A stretch of DNA of 64,000 bases from Verrucomicrobiota bacterium. GTDB taxonomy: Bacteria > Verrucomicrobiota > Verrucomicrobiia > Limisphaerales > UBA1319. Position numbers and translations under genes: made by a program. Positions within the stretch are counted from its first letter, which is position 1. Each line of letters starts with the position of its first letter. Below, piece by piece: positions 32,448 to 42,754 of the stretch. The notes below the pieces were generated by a model. It worked only from the letters and a program-made list of their open reading frames with translations. It searched no databases and was not told the DNA's origin. The DNA is taken from assembly GCA_022709905.1 (NCBI GenBank), contig JAKLHY010000008.1, positions 62,001-126,000 on the forward strand, given 5' to 3'.

Positions 32448-35400
32448 TTAGTCGTGGGGCGCCGGCAGCAGGCCGAGTTCAGCCAGAGAAGCCCATGGGT
32501 CATCAGCATGACCGCTGAGGGCGCGGAGCATGAGGAACCGCGTGTGGGCAGGGGCGGCGAACTTGACGGTCTTCAGCGAGTTATCGGCGGGGAATTCGCC
32601 TTGGCCGGCGGGCGCGCCCCAATTCCGGCCGTCGGTGCTGATGAAGACCTCGTAGCGTTTGATCCAGCCGTTGCGGTTGCCATCCTGGCGCGGGAGCACG
32701 GTAATGCCTTCGATCGGGGCGGGGGACTCGAATTCGACGACCAGCTCGTGGGGAAAACCTGGCGCGTGGTCGCCCCAGGCGGTGTGCCAGATCGTGTTTG
32801 GATCGCCATCGATGGCCTGGCTGCCCGCATAACCGCCCTGCTGGCTGTTGGTGCGGCGGACGCGCGCCCCGGTTTTTTCCATCAGCGTGAGGTCGCGGAA
32901 CAGCATTCGCACCTGGGTAGCGTTGAGTGTTGTCTTCGGCTGGAAACGGTTGCTCGCGGCATAGGCCAGCAGGCTGGCTCGAAGCTGGCGCGCGGCTGGG
33001 CGCTGGCCAAGGTCGCTGTCAAGATCGAGTCCGCAGATGAGCAACTTGCCTTTGCCGATCTTGGCCTCGAAGACGAGGCCGAGTTTGCGGCATAAATTCC
33101 AGTCGTCAATCACCTGGACAATCGGTTGGAGGTTATGCGGCAGGCTGTCGAGCACAAAGGGCTTGGAACGGTTCTGCAAATCCTGCCATTGCCAGTCGGC
33201 ATGAAAGTCGGTCGGGAACTGGGCGAAGGCGGGATGTTTGCGATCGAGCAGAAGACCGAGGGTATGCTGCGGTTGGCTGGGGAACCAGAGCTTGTTCCAG
33301 AAGATCGGATCGAAGCGCCCGACGGTTTTGCCGGCGATACGGCGTGGATCCGCAAGCAACACCACCCGATCGCCCTTCTCGAGCGCGGTAATCGTTGCGT
33401 CGTCGAACTCCCTGGTGATGGTGATGTTCGCCGACGTCCTTGTTGAGGTCACTGGCGCATACACCCAGAAGTTCCAGTCATTGACAAAGCGCGTGCCTGC
33501 GAGAAAGACCTCGAGGTTCAGCGCCGCGGCTTCCTGGAAGCGCGCGAGGGGCAGATCGATTTCACCAATCCGGGTGAGCTGGCCGGTGGGTAGGGTTGCC
33601 GGGGCGAGATTGCCCTCGGCGTAGGTCCTGCCGCCCGGCTCTCGGATCCGCCACCGGACGATGGCATTTCCCAAGTCACGGGCGCCAAAATGAGCGATAT
33701 CGATGAGGGCCTGGAAGGTTTCGTCTCGAGTCCAGAGTCGCTTGGACAACCGCGCCAGAGGCACGGTTTCGTCGCAGAATCGCCGGTATTCAGTTGGCGT
33801 GATGTAGCCTTTCTCCTCCCAGAACGCGTCGAGCACACCGACCAGGGCGGTGCCTTGTCCGGGGAAATCGTGCAGGTCGAGCAACTGAAAACCGGCCCAG
33901 CCTGGGGTGCGGAGGCAGGCTTCGATTTCATCCTTGTAGAACAAGGCCTGAAGCCGGCCTGAGGCTTGAAGAAATGCCTTGGCCTGGCGGGACAGCCCCG
34001 CGGCGGCCATGAAATCGCGAACAATCTCGAAGTTCTTCGCCTTGAGCGGGCCGCGGTATTTCGAGATCTCGTCGAGGTTCGGAAAGACACAATACTGGCC
34101 AATTTCGTGGCTGACGACGGGCCGGTCGCGTTTCGCCAGAAACGCGCGATAATCGGTGTCATTGCGACCGTTCAAAGCCGAGTGCACGGGATAGGCCCGC
34201 GAGTCGGCCGTGACATCGAATTGGTTTTCCGGGATGCTGGGCCAGCCGGAGCCGGCCGTGTAAAGGCGGCGCGGATCTTTGAGCTTCCAGAAATCCACGA
34301 AGCGACCCAGGAATTTCTCGTAGTCCGGTCCGCCCGGCTCGTTGCTGGCCGCCATGAGCAGAAAGGAAGGATGATTCCCATTGGCCGCCACGATGCGATC
34401 GCTTTCCTCGTAGATCCATGGATCGAGGGGGGTGTTTTTATTGAATTGAGACGACCACGCCGAGCATTCGATTTGGAAGTAGAAGCCCATTTCATCGGCC
34501 GCAACGAAGGCCGCCTCCGGGGGACACCACGAGTGGAATCGGAGGTGATTCAGGCCGTGCGCCTGGGCAATGCCCAGAATGCGTTTCCAGGACGCGGCAT
34601 CCGTTGGCGGGTAGCCGTGTTGCGGAAAAATACAGCACTCGAGGGTGCCTCGGAGGAAGATCTTGCGACCGTTGATGGTGATTTGCCGGTCCGCAACGCC
34701 AATGTCGCGCAATCCGAACCTGACGGCCTGGGGGGGCACGAAACCCGGAATCTCGATCGTCAGTTCATGGAGCGACGGGCTATTTTCGTCCCAGAGGGGC
34801 GCCTCCGATCCCAGCTCATAGGTGAACTCGATCTCGCCCCCATCTTCGGTCCATCGCACCGGAACGGACAGGGGATCGGGCCCCGGGGATTTCTGATCCC
34901 CAAGGCTGCGGGCCATGGCTTGGAGAGTCCCGGAGCCGGCTTGGGCGGTGGCGTTTCCAAGTTTTACGGCCACCCGTGCCTGACGTCTTGCGGCGTCGGG
35001 AAAAACGCGGATATCGGCAAACCAAAGAGGCTCTGTGGCGGCGATCTCGAGACGCCCCGCGACTCCGTTCCAATTACCCTGCGTGTGATCGGAGATGCTG
35101 TGGGCATCGGGCCCCACCGCGATGTGCTGGCGATTGTCCACCCGCAACGTGAGCCGATGACGGCCCGGTGCGACGCCGGTGCCAAGATCATATTCATGCG
35201 GAGTGCCCAGAGCATCCTGGGCGCCGATCCTCCGGTTATCGAGCCATAATGTCGTAGTCCAATGAGCGCGTTCGAAGCGCGCAACAAGCCTTTTGCCGCG
35301 CCATTTTTCGGGAATCACGACCTGTCGCTGATACCAGGCGACGCCCACGTAACTTTTATCCGGCTGAAGCCAGAACGGGACTCTGACATGGCCCGGCTGG

Positions 35401-35696
35401 CGGTAACGGGCATAACGCTCGGCGGTGAACCAGGAACGTTCATTGAGCGAACCGGTCCATACGGTGTTGGTGGAAATGTCATCGCCATAACCCCGTTCCT
35501 GGAGCGAGCCCGGAAGCTGAATCGTGTTTGACAATGCGCGATCGAACCAACCTTCTTGAATGCCGGCATCGGCGCGGTCGAGCTGGAAACGCCAGTTTCC
35601 GGCCAGCGAAATGGTTTTCTCGGCCGCAGCCCATAGGTTATGCCCCAGGGCTGTTGCCAGGAGGACAAGGAAAAAGACAGACGCGCGCATTCTCAT
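32448..35696 (-). CDS. Secreted GH2-family glycosidase with C-terminal discoidin-like domain
   Basis: 1082 residues from the ATG at 35696. Signal: FFLVLLATALGHNLWAA. Sugar-binding jelly roll (AGNWRFQLDRADAGI, QPDKSYVGVAWYQRQVVIPE, HWTTTLWLDNRRIGAQD, RHRLTLRVDNR), immunoglobulin-like domain, then the barrel: INGRKIFLRGTLECCIFPQH, NHLRFHSWCPPEAAFVAADE, FLLMAASNEPGGPDYEKFLG (acid/base Glu in SNEP) and RPVVSHEIGQYCVFP (nucleophile Glu). The C-terminal ~150 residues form a discoidin/F5-8C domain (IDGDPNTIWHTAWG, VVEFESPAPIEGITVLPRQD). A beta-galactosidase, glucuronidase or related activity is likely; the exact sugar cannot be read. It stands alone. Confidence 0.9.
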   Translation of the reverse strand: MRMRASVFFLVLLATALGHNLWAAAEKTISLAGNWRFQLDRADAGIQEGWFDRALSNTIQLPGSLQERGYGDDISTNTVWTGSLNERSWFTAERYARYRQPGHVRVPFWLQPDKSYVGVAWYQRQVVIPEKWRGKRLVARFERAHWTTTLWLDNRRIGAQDALGTPHEYDLGTGVAPGRHRLTLRVDNRQHIAVGPDAHSISDHTQGNWNGVAGRLEIAATEPLWFADIRVFPDAARRQARVAVKLGNATAQAGSGTLQAMARSLGDQKSPGPDPLSVPVRWTEDGGEIEFTYELGSEAPLWDENSPSLHELTIEIPGFVPPQAVRFGLRDIGVADRQITINGRKIFLRGTLECCIFPQHGYPPTDAASWKRILGIAQAHGLNHLRFHSWCPPEAAFVAADEMGFYFQIECSAWSSQFNKNTPLDPWIYEESDRIVAANGNHPSFLLMAASNEPGGPDYEKFLGRFVDFWKLKDPRRLYTAGSGWPSIPENQFDVTADSRAYPVHSALNGRNDTDYRAFLAKRDRPVVSHEIGQYCVFPNLDEISKYRGPLKAKNFEIVRDFMAAAGLSRQAKAFLQASGRLQALFYKDEIEACLRTPGWAGFQLLDLHDFPGQGTALVGVLDAFWEEKGYITPTEYRRFCDETVPLARLSKRLWTRDETFQALIDIAHFGARDLGNAIVRWRIREPGGRTYAEGNLAPATLPTGQLTRIGEIDLPLARFQEAAALNLEVFLAGTRFVNDWNFWVYAPVTSTRTSANITITREFDDATITALEKGDRVVLLADPRRIAGKTVGRFDPIFWNKLWFPSQPQHTLGLLLDRKHPAFAQFPTDFHADWQWQDLQNRSKPFVLDSLPHNLQPIVQVIDDWNLCRKLGLVFEAKIGKGKLLICGLDLDSDLGQRPAARQLRASLLAYAASNRFQPKTTLNATQVRMLFRDLTLMEKTGARVRRTNSQQGGYAGSQAIDGDPNTIWHTAWGDHAPGFPHELVVEFESPAPIEGITVLPRQDGNRNGWIKRYEVFISTDGRNWGAPAGQGEFPADNSLKTVKFAAPAHTRFLMLRALSGHADDPWASLAELGLLPAPHD

Positions 35697-35924
35697 AAAA
35701 TCAAAGGCAGGAATTGCGACTCGGAAAAGACCGGGTGTTGGCATGGAGACGTTCATAGGCAATCGGTGAAAGGTTAAAAGACTTCCCGGACGACTTCCAT
35801 TCCAAATTCCGAGATAGATGCGACCATGGCATTCGAGGAGGAACCAGACTGCTTAACGGCGAGTCGGAACTTCAACCTAAAAGAACTTCTGTCCCAAGCT
35901 CCATTCCGCTGGGCTTCCTTCGGC

Positions 35925-36606
35925 ATGATAACCGAACGACAACTGCTTGCGCTGATGGGTGACTTGGAATCCGACCGTGTTGAACGCACAGAGTCGGTCA
36001 GCGACATGGAGAAATTCAGCATCGCCTCCTGTCCGCTTCAAAGGGCAGGTGTGGATTCGTGTCGGACCGCGCCGCGCCGTTGCCTCGGAGAGCGAGGAAC
36101 GCCGCCTGACTGAGCGCCGCGTCTCGCACGCGCGCACGTTCGACGCCCGCCCCTGCCGCGACAGCTCTGTGACCGATCTCGCCGCCGACCTCTTCCTCAC
36201 CACTTATCGTCAGCAGGCCGTCGCCGAGGACGTAATCGCTTCGAACCGCCGTGAGTTAAAACAGCAACTGGCTGCACTCCGTTTCTTCGACATCGCCAAC
36301 GACTGCCCGACCCACGCTGGCATTCTTCTCTTTGCCAAGAATCCCCGCTTCTACTGGTTCTACGATCGTATCGAAGTCCAGAACCCCGGTTCGCTTTATG
36401 GCGAAGCCTCTCGCGAGAACTTCCCGCGTCAGAACGCCTATCGCAATCCGGTCATTGCCGAGGCGATGAAAACACTTGGATACGTAAACCGGTACGGTTC
36501 CGGGGTCGAACGTGCGCAGGAAGCGCTGAAGACAAACAGCAATCCTCCGGCAGCCTTTTCCTTCGAGGATACCTACTTCCTCGTTACAGCGAAAACTCGC
36601 CCATGA
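35925..36606 (+). pseudogene. AlbA_2/Schlafen-like ATP-binding protein with two internal deletions
   Basis: The N-terminus starts at 35925 in one frame (ITERQLLALMGDLESDRVER), which is the AlbA_2 opening. The reading then jumps to another frame at about 36020 with PPVRFKGQVWIRVGPRRAVA and SESEERRLTERR, so ~80 residues of the AlbA_2 core are lost with a frameshift. It continues HAGILLFAKNPRF and at once YWFYDRIEVQNPGSLYG, skipping ~90 residues of the HATPase_c_4 region. The C-terminus is complete (RNPVIAEAMKTLGYVNRYGS). Normal proteins of this kind are ~450-480 residues. The stop overlaps the ParA ATG (ATGA), so the two once formed a unit. The protein is almost certainly non-functional. Confidence 0.7.
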
Positions 36607-37679
36607 GAACCATCACCTTCTTCAACAACAAGGGCGGCGTCGGTAAAACCTCGCTCGTCTATCACCTGAGTTGGATGTACGCGCAGCAGGGGCTGAAAGT
36701 CTTGGTGGTGGACCTCGATCCGCAGGCCAACCTTACCTCCATGTTTCTCGATGAAGAGATGTTGGAGCACCTCTGGCCTGATGGCGAGCATCCCGAGACC
36801 ATTCTTGGCAGCCTCCGCCCCATCATCCGAGGGATTGGCGACGGAAAACCGCCGCACCTCCAGCCGGTTCCCACTACTGCCTCCCTATTTGCTTCCCCCA
36901 TCTCGCTGCTGGTTGGCGATCTTGGCTTGTCCGCATTCGAGGATAAACTCAGCGCGAGTTGGCCGCTGTGCAATGACCGCGATGAAAGCGCCTTTCGCGT
37001 CATTTCCGCATTTCATCGCATGATTGTCTCTGCCGCCACTGAGGCCGGTTCGGATGTCGTTCTTCTGGACGTCGGCCCGAATCTTGGTGCCATCAACCGG
37101 GCAGTCCTCATTGCCGCCGATCACGTTGTCATTCCGCTCGCCCCCGATCTCTTTTCCATGCAAGGACTGCGCAACCTCGGCCCCGCCTTGCGCCGCTGGC
37201 GTGCCGAGTGGGATGAGCGGCTCCCCAAAAACCCGGCTTCGGACCTGAATCTGCCCACGGGCACCATGCGCCCCGCCGGCTATATCTTTATGCAGCATTT
37301 TGCGAAGGACCGCCGTCCGGTTAAGGCCTTTGACCGATGGATGCAGCGCATCCCGCGCGAATATCGGGTTTCAGTGCTCGATGAATCCGACGGCGGGGAG
37401 GTTCAGTTGGACGCGGATCCCTATTGCCTTGCCAAGCTCAAGCACTATCGCAGCCTCATGCCCATGGCGATGGAAGCGCGGAGACCGATGTTCGTTCTCA
37501 AACCGGCGGATGGAGCAATTGGCGCGCATACCTATGCCGTGCAGGAGTGCCGTCAGGATTTTGAACAATTGGCCAAACAGGTCGCATCCGTTTGTGGCGT
37601 CGGCGTTCGCACGGCAGCGGAATCCAGCCCTTTTTATTCCCCGAAAAACACGGTCTCCGCACCGCAGAGACACCGCTGA
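36603..37679 (+). CDS. ParA-family ATPase (orphan)
   Basis: 358 residues. A deviant Walker A of the ParA/MinD type opens the protein (FFNNKGGVGKTSLVYHLSWM), followed by LKVLVVDLDPQANLTSMFLD (Walker A'), VVLLDVGPNLGAINRAVLIA (Walker B) and ADHVVIPLAPDLFSMQGLRN. The extra length against plasmid ParA (~260) is a C-terminal helical part. No ParB gene or parS-like repeats lie nearby. Translation is coupled to the decayed AlbA_2 gene upstream, so it is probably part of a two-gene accessory module rather than a plasmid partition system. The role, perhaps defensive or in element maintenance, is not known. Confidence 0.88.
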   Translation: MRTITFFNNKGGVGKTSLVYHLSWMYAQQGLKVLVVDLDPQANLTSMFLDEEMLEHLWPDGEHPETILGSLRPIIRGIGDGKPPHLQPVPTTASLFASPISLLVGDLGLSAFEDKLSASWPLCNDRDESAFRVISAFHRMIVSAATEAGSDVVLLDVGPNLGAINRAVLIAADHVVIPLAPDLFSMQGLRNLGPALRRWRAEWDERLPKNPASDLNLPTGTMRPAGYIFMQHFAKDRRPVKAFDRWMQRIPREYRVSVLDESDGGEVQLDADPYCLAKLKHYRSLMPMAMEARRPMFVLKPADGAIGAHTYAVQECRQDFEQLAKQVASVCGVGVRTAAESSPFYSPKNTVSAPQRHR

Positions 37680-37728
37680 GATTAGGCTTCTGGGCTCTCA
37701 GGAAACCGTTGAAATCCGTCAAAGTGTG

Positions 37729-37747
37729 AAAGGTCAGAAAGACCTTT
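37729..37747 (+). terminator. Possible terminator after the ParA gene
   Basis: AAAGGTC (37729-37735) pairs with GACCTTT (37741-37747) over a five-base loop, 50 bases after the ParA stop. A T-containing stretch follows but is not a clean run. Weak candidate. Confidence 0.3.
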
Positions 37748-37963
37748 GGCGATTTTACGCTTTCGCGCATTTCCAGAATGGTGTGCGAGAGTGGTTTTCC
37801 AGGACTCACTTGCATTGGCGGTTGCCCGGATCCAAGCGGAAGCGTTGAAAACCATGGCCGATGCGGTCTGTTCGGGGCTTGACGTTGGGGACGTTCGGAA
37901 GCAAGGTTTTTTTCACGAATGCCGTATCCATTTCTCAAAGTCACATCGAACAAAGGAATTCGC

Positions 37964-38947
37964 ATGCCGCAATCCCCGAATAGTGAAGCGCCCCATCCGG
38001 CAGGTCTGAGCCGCAGGGGGCTCATGAAGAGTGCCATGGGTTTGGCTGCCATGGGAGTCGCCGGCTTGAGTCGGTCTCTGTTTGCCGGGGAACCCCCCCG
38101 GTTGGTTCCCTTCAGAAGGCCCGAACGAACCGGGCTTATTCGAAGGGGGCGGATTCGGCAAGCCCTGGCCGCATGGTGTTATACGGGCGAGAACGGCGCC
38201 AAGTGGACCCTTGATCAGTTGTGTCAGTTCACAAAGCAATCGGGAATCACAGCTGTCGAGGTCCTGGATCCGAAGGATTTCCCGACTGTGAAAGCGCATG
38301 GATTGGTCTGCTCGCTGACGAATTCGCATATGTTCGTGAAAGGGATGAATCAGCGCGGGCACTGGGACGAATGCCTCGGCAAGATAAGGTCGGCCATTGA
38401 CGCGAACGCGGCGGCCGGTTTCCGCAATGTGATTACTTTCACCGGTTTTTCCGATACCCGGAAGGAGGGCGGGGGGATTGTGAGCCCGGAAGAGGGGCTG
38501 CGGAATTGCGTGGAAGGCTATAGGAAGATCGTCGGATATGCGGAAAAGAAGAAGGTCACGCTCTGCCTCGAGCAGTTGAACTCCCGGGATCCAGCGGAAA
38601 TGAAGGGGCATCCCGGCTACCAGGGTGATCATCTGGATTTCTGCATTGAGATCGTCAGGAAAGTGGGATCCCCCAGTCTGAAGCTGCTTTTTGACATCTA
38701 CCATGTGTCGATCATGGACGGCGACGTGATTCGGCGGATCGGCCAGTGCTCCGAGTGGATCGGGCACGTGCACATGGCCGGCACGCCGGGCCGTAATGAG
38801 ATTGGGTCGGATCAGGAGATTAATTATCCCGCCGTGCTGACGGCCCTGTTGAAAACCGGCTACCGGGGGTATTGCGCTCACGAGTGGCTGCCCACCCGAA
38901 ACGCGGAGGAGTCCCTCACCGAAATGATCCGGCTCGTTGATATCTGA
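37964..38947 (+). CDS. Tat-exported sugar phosphate isomerase/epimerase-like TIM-barrel protein
   Basis: 327 residues from the ATG at 37964 (AAGGAAT upstream). [20 protein letters not shown] is a twin-arginine signal. The barrel is of the hydroxypyruvate-isomerase/xylose-isomerase-like family: [66 protein letters not shown] with a metal-binding Glu, [20 protein letters not shown] with Asp/His, [15 protein letters not shown] with His, and [11 protein letters not shown] with the last Glu. All expected metal ligands are present. The Gfo/Idh dehydrogenase follows after 38 bases, and the two probably act on the same sugar derivative. Confidence 0.88.
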   Translation: MPQSPNSEAPHPAGLSRRGLMKSAMGLAAMGVAGLSRSLFAGEPPRLVPFRRPERTGLIRRGRIRQALAAWCYTGENGAKWTLDQLCQFTKQSGITAVEVLDPKDFPTVKAHGLVCSLTNSHMFVKGMNQRGHWDECLGKIRSAIDANAAAGFRNVITFTGFSDTRKEGGGIVSPEEGLRNCVEGYRKIVGYAEKKKVTLCLEQLNSRDPAEMKGHPGYQGDHLDFCIEIVRKVGSPSLKLLFDIYHVSIMDGDVIRRIGQCSEWIGHVHMAGTPGRNEIGSDQEINYPAVLTALLKTGYRGYCAHEWLPTRNAEESLTEMIRLVDI

Positions 38948-38985
38948 ATCCTGCCATTTTCGAAATCAAACCCGACCTGCAATTT

Positions 38986-40323
38986 ATGAAAACCAAACGG
39001 ATGACTCGACGGAATTTTGCGCGGACGCTCTTGAGTGCGACGGGGGGTGTGGTGATTGCGCCCGCTCTGCTCCGGGGACAGAATCTGACCGGGAAGTTGA
39101 ATATTGCCATCATCGCCTGCGGCGGGCGGGGTGCGGGCAACATGGACGCGGTCGCCTCGGAGAACATCGTGGCTCTCTGCGATGTAAATGCGGCGAACTT
39201 GGAGGCGGCGGGCGTTAAACATCGGGGGGCGAGGAAAGTCAATGACTTTCGGAAGCTATTTGATAAGCCCGGAGATTTTGATGCCGTGGTAGTGAGCACG
39301 TGCGAGCATACGCACGCGTTTGCCACCCTGCTTGCGCTGGAACATCGCAAACATGTGTATTGCGAGAAACCGCTGACCCACAATATCCGCGAGGCCCGAC
39401 GCATCCGTGAGGCGGCCGCCGAGGCAAGAGTCGCCACGCAAATGGGGATACAAATTCACGCCACGGAGAATTACCGGCAGGTGGTGGAGTGGATCCGGGC
39501 GGGGGCGGTTGGGCCGATTCGCGAGGTTCACGTATGGGTTTCCCGCGCCTGGGGTTGGCAGAGCGAACAGGACGCCAAGCGCCATAAAGATATCGTTTGG
39601 GTCGTGGAACGACCCCGTGAGGCGCAACCGGTGCCGGTGGGGCTTGACTGGGATCTTTGGCTGGGTCCCGCGCCGGAACGGCCGTTTCACTCGGTGTATT
39701 TTCCAGGGCCGAAGTGGTATCGGTGGTGGGATTTCGGCAACGGCACGATGAGCGATTTGGGAAGTCACTGGATCGATCTTCCGTTTTGGGCTTTGGATCT
39801 GGAAGCCCCAATCACAGTGGAAGCGAGCGGGCCTCCGCCCCATCCCGAGATTGCCCCCGCCTCGATGACGGCGGTTTATGAATATGGAGCGCGCGGGGAA
39901 AAGCCTCCGGTGAAAGTGTCCTGGTATCAGGGTGAGGACAAACCCCAAATCTGGACCGAGCGCGGCATCCCGCAGTGGGACAGCGGCTGTCTCTTCATCG
40001 GCAGCAAGGGCATGATTCTTGCCGACTACGGGAAGCATGTATTACTGCCCGAAAAGGACTTTGCCGGGATCCAGCGTCCGGCGCCTTCCATCCGCCGGTC
40101 TCCAGGCCACCACGCCGAATGGATTGAAGCCTGCAAAGGCGGACCGGCTGCGAGCGCCGATTTCAGATACTCGGGCTGGCTGACCGAAGCCAATCATCTG
40201 GGCAACGTAGCCTATCGTTGCGGAATGAAACTGACCTGGGACGCCAAGGCCATGAAGGCGGTCAACGCCCCTCAGGCGGACCGCTACATCTCACGCGCCT
40301 ATCGGGAAGGCTGGAAGCTTTAA
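38986..40323 (+). CDS. Tat-exported Gfo/Idh/MocA-family oxidoreductase
   Basis: 445 residues. [20 protein letters not shown] is a twin-arginine leader. The Rossmann domain ([37 protein letters not shown]) is followed by the family signature [20 protein letters not shown], with the catalytic-site Lys, and the C-terminal beta-sheet domain ([37 protein letters not shown]). This Planctomycetes/Verrucomicrobia subgroup has the DFGNGxxxDLGxHxxD pattern around the substrate site. It would oxidise or epimerise a sugar with NAD(P) bound. It is in the same direction as the isomerase upstream and the sulfatase downstream; a 140-base gap precedes the latter. Confidence 0.92.
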   Translation: MKTKRMTRRNFARTLLSATGGVVIAPALLRGQNLTGKLNIAIIACGGRGAGNMDAVASENIVALCDVNAANLEAAGVKHRGARKVNDFRKLFDKPGDFDAVVVSTCEHTHAFATLLALEHRKHVYCEKPLTHNIREARRIREAAAEARVATQMGIQIHATENYRQVVEWIRAGAVGPIREVHVWVSRAWGWQSEQDAKRHKDIVWVVERPREAQPVPVGLDWDLWLGPAPERPFHSVYFPGPKWYRWWDFGNGTMSDLGSHWIDLPFWALDLEAPITVEASGPPPHPEIAPASMTAVYEYGARGEKPPVKVSWYQGEDKPQIWTERGIPQWDSGCLFIGSKGMILADYGKHVLLPEKDFAGIQRPAPSIRRSPGHHAEWIEACKGGPAASADFRYSGWLTEANHLGNVAYRCGMKLTWDAKAMKAVNAPQADRYISRAYREGWKL

Positions 40324-40464
40324 CGACGCGGGCCTCAGACGGCTCAACGTCCGCCGGCATTCCGTCGTGGCGATCCTCTAAGACCCACATCGCTAACCAA
40401 ACCGTTGCGCGGTTTGGATCGGAAAAACTTGATCGGTTCAAATCAGTTGAAATACAGATTTGAA

Positions 40465-41886
40465 ATGAAGCTGCGACTTCAGCGGGTGTTAGCCTTAGGC
40501 GTCCTGGTGTTGCATGCCCTGCAATCCGCAATGGCCGGGCCCGCCTTGCCGAACATTGTCCTCATTCTCGCCGACGACCTCGGCTGGTCTGATCTGAAGT
40601 GCTACGGGGCGGATTTTCATGAGACCCCGCACCTGGATCGGCTTGCCCGCGAGGGAGTGCGTTTTACACAGGCTTACTCGATGCCGGTTTGCACTCCGGC
40701 GCGCGCCGCGATTCTGACGGGCAAGCACGCAGCTCGCCTGCACATGACCACTTGGCGCGAGGCCTCGCTGAACCGGCAGTCCGACGCGGCGAAGTCTCAG
40801 TGGAAACTGCTGCCTCCGGCGACGCGCCCGGATCTGCCCCTTGAAGAGACCACCCTTGCTGAGCTGCTCAAAGCCGCCGGATACCTCACTTTCCACGTGG
40901 GCAAGTGGCACCTGGGCGATGGAGATCATTTCCCGGAGACCCAGGGATTTGACGTCAACATTGGCGGGACACACTGGGGCGCGCCTGAGACCTATTTCTG
41001 GCCTTTTCGTGGCGCCCATTCTTTCAAGGAATTTCGTTATGTCCCCGGATTGGGACCCGGCCAACCCGGCGATTACCTGACAGACCGTCTCACAGACGAG
41101 GCGATCAAGCTCATCAGCGCGTCGCGAGGCCGCCCCTTTTTTCTCAACCTCTGGTTTCACACTCCGCATACACCCATCGAAGGCAAGCCGTGGCTGGTGG
41201 AGAAATTTCGCTCAAAACTCAAACCTGGTTTGCGCCACCAGAATCCCGGTTACGCGGCGATGGTCTATGCCATGGACGAGAACATTGGTCGTGTTTTGAG
41301 GCACCTGGATCGGCTTCATTTGACCGACAAAACGTTGGTGATTTTTGCGTCGGACAACGGAGGTTATCTGATGGATTCGAAAGGCCGGCGGGTGACGGAC
41401 AACGGGCCGCTTCGTTCCGGAAAAGGTTCCCTCTATGAAGGCGGAGTCCGCGTGCCTCTGATTGTTCGGATGCCTGGCTTAACGCCGTGCGGCAGGATCT
41501 GCTCCGAACCGGTGACCTGCATGGATTTATCCCCCACGATCGCGGATTTGCTCAAAATTCCTTCGCCCTTAGTGACCGATGGCCTCAGCCTGTTGCCGTT
41601 GTTGCAGAATCCCCGATCGCATCTTGCCCGTGAGGCGCTCTTTTTTCACTTTCCACACTATTACCCGACCACGAAACCTGTCAGCGCGGTTCGCATCGGC
41701 GATTGGAAGCTGCTCCAGTATTATGAAGATAACCAAGTGGAGCTCTTCAATTTGCGGGAGGACATTGGAGAAGAGCGCGATCTGTCCGCGCAAATGCCTG
41801 ATCGAGTTCTGCAATTGCAAACACGCCTCGAACAGTGGCGCATCGAAGTTGGCGCCCAGACGCCGGCTTTGAACATGACGCGTTAA
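40465..41886 (+). CDS. Secreted type I sulfatase
   Basis: 473 residues from the ATG at 40465, giving the signal LRLQRVLALGVLVLHALQSA. PNIVLILADDLGWSDLKCYG carries the calcium-binding Asp pair. The active site is PVCTPARAAILTGKHAARLH: the Cys of CxPxR is converted to formylglycine by a maturase encoded elsewhere. Other family points are FHVGKWHLGD, FLNLWFHTPHTPIEGKPWL and LVIFASDNGGYLMDSKGRRV. The substrate, probably a sulfated polysaccharide or its oligosaccharides, cannot be fixed. It is the third carbohydrate gene in a row. The long in-frame extension upstream (from 40405) adds no signal and is unlikely to be used. Confidence 0.93.
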   Translation: MKLRLQRVLALGVLVLHALQSAMAGPALPNIVLILADDLGWSDLKCYGADFHETPHLDRLAREGVRFTQAYSMPVCTPARAAILTGKHAARLHMTTWREASLNRQSDAAKSQWKLLPPATRPDLPLEETTLAELLKAAGYLTFHVGKWHLGDGDHFPETQGFDVNIGGTHWGAPETYFWPFRGAHSFKEFRYVPGLGPGQPGDYLTDRLTDEAIKLISASRGRPFFLNLWFHTPHTPIEGKPWLVEKFRSKLKPGLRHQNPGYAAMVYAMDENIGRVLRHLDRLHLTDKTLVIFASDNGGYLMDSKGRRVTDNGPLRSGKGSLYEGGVRVPLIVRMPGLTPCGRICSEPVTCMDLSPTIADLLKIPSPLVTDGLSLLPLLQNPRSHLAREALFFHFPHYYPTTKPVSAVRIGDWKLLQYYEDNQVELFNLREDIGEERDLSAQMPDRVLQLQTRLEQWRIEVGAQTPALNMTR

Positions 41887-41925
41887 CTCGGCAGTCCTCC
41901 GGGTTGCCGATCGAACTACCCGGCG

Positions 41926-42569
41926 TCAATCGGCGGCTGCGGCCTGCATCGCGGTGAGCAGCCGGGTGGTGTAGGTTTCGGTGCGCCGAAGATTGTTTTG
42001 GACGTGCTCGAAGGGCGTCTCTTTGGCGGTGGGATCGGGGGGGGGTATCGATGCTGAACTGGGTGCCCAGGACGGCGTTGATCGCGGGCGAGTTCAGCGT
42101 TTTCAGCGCGGATTCAGGCGTCCTGGTTTAAGATTCTCGGTTTCCAAAGCTTCGAGCCGGTTGGCCAGATCTCGCATGGCCGAGGTGTTTATGTCGCTCA
42201 AGGCCTGCCAGGATTGGACGATTAACCGATCCTGGTTCCGAATCAAGCTGTCGGCAAATTGAACATAGTCCTCGTCTGTGAGTGATTGGCCGGTGGCGCC
42301 TCTGGCAAAAGCGAACGTATTGGGGAGTTGAACGCAGTGGGTTTGGGCGTTGCCCATGACTCCGCGCGCGGTTGCGCTCTGCCCGCCGGTATAGGCGGTG
42401 TCTCCGCCGAAGTTGGTCAACGGAAAGGAGGATTCGCCCTCGATTCGTCCGTAGGCTTTTGGACAGCCTGGGCGGAGCCTGTTAGGGCAGGAAAGAGGAC
42501 TCCAATCATCAACGCAACCGTCGTGAACCATGCGCGGCACAGGCAGGTGCTACAAAACCAGTTGTTCAT
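41926..42569 (-). pseudogene. Secreted protein of unknown family, broken by two frameshifts
   Basis: From an ATG at 42569 a signal peptide reads RAWFTTVALMIGVLFPALTG then SAQAVQKP. The reading must shift near 42440 into the frame with FPLTNFGGDTAYTGGQSATA, QLPNTFAFARGATGQSLTDE and LIVQSWQALSDINTSAMRDL. It must shift again near 42120 into the frame with PESALKTLNSPAINAVLGTQ, VQNNLRRTETYTTRLLTAMQ and a stop at 41926. Joined, the three pieces make a ~210-residue exported helical protein. Two separate indels suggest decay, though assembly error cannot be ruled out. I cannot name the family. Confidence 0.55.
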
Positions 42570-42754
42570 GGGTTGGGGCTCCATTATTGAAGAGAACCAA
42601 GGACTTTATTAGAATCGTAGTTATTGGCCAGTATTGCAGCGCCCCGGAAGCATTTCACTCCGGCCAATCCGGAAGGGAGAATTGTCAATAGGAGCTTGAT
42701 CACAGGATTGTCAGCAATGGCGGGGAAACGCTTGGTGAGAGAATGCAATTTCTG

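Noticed and set aside
33966..35249. Plus-strand 427-residue open frame
   Set aside because: Antisense of the GH2 gene, whose catalytic motifs are certain.
36603..37679. Plasmid or chromosome partition locus
   Set aside because: The ATPase is ParA-like, but there is no ParB gene and no cluster of parS-like repeats in the flanks.
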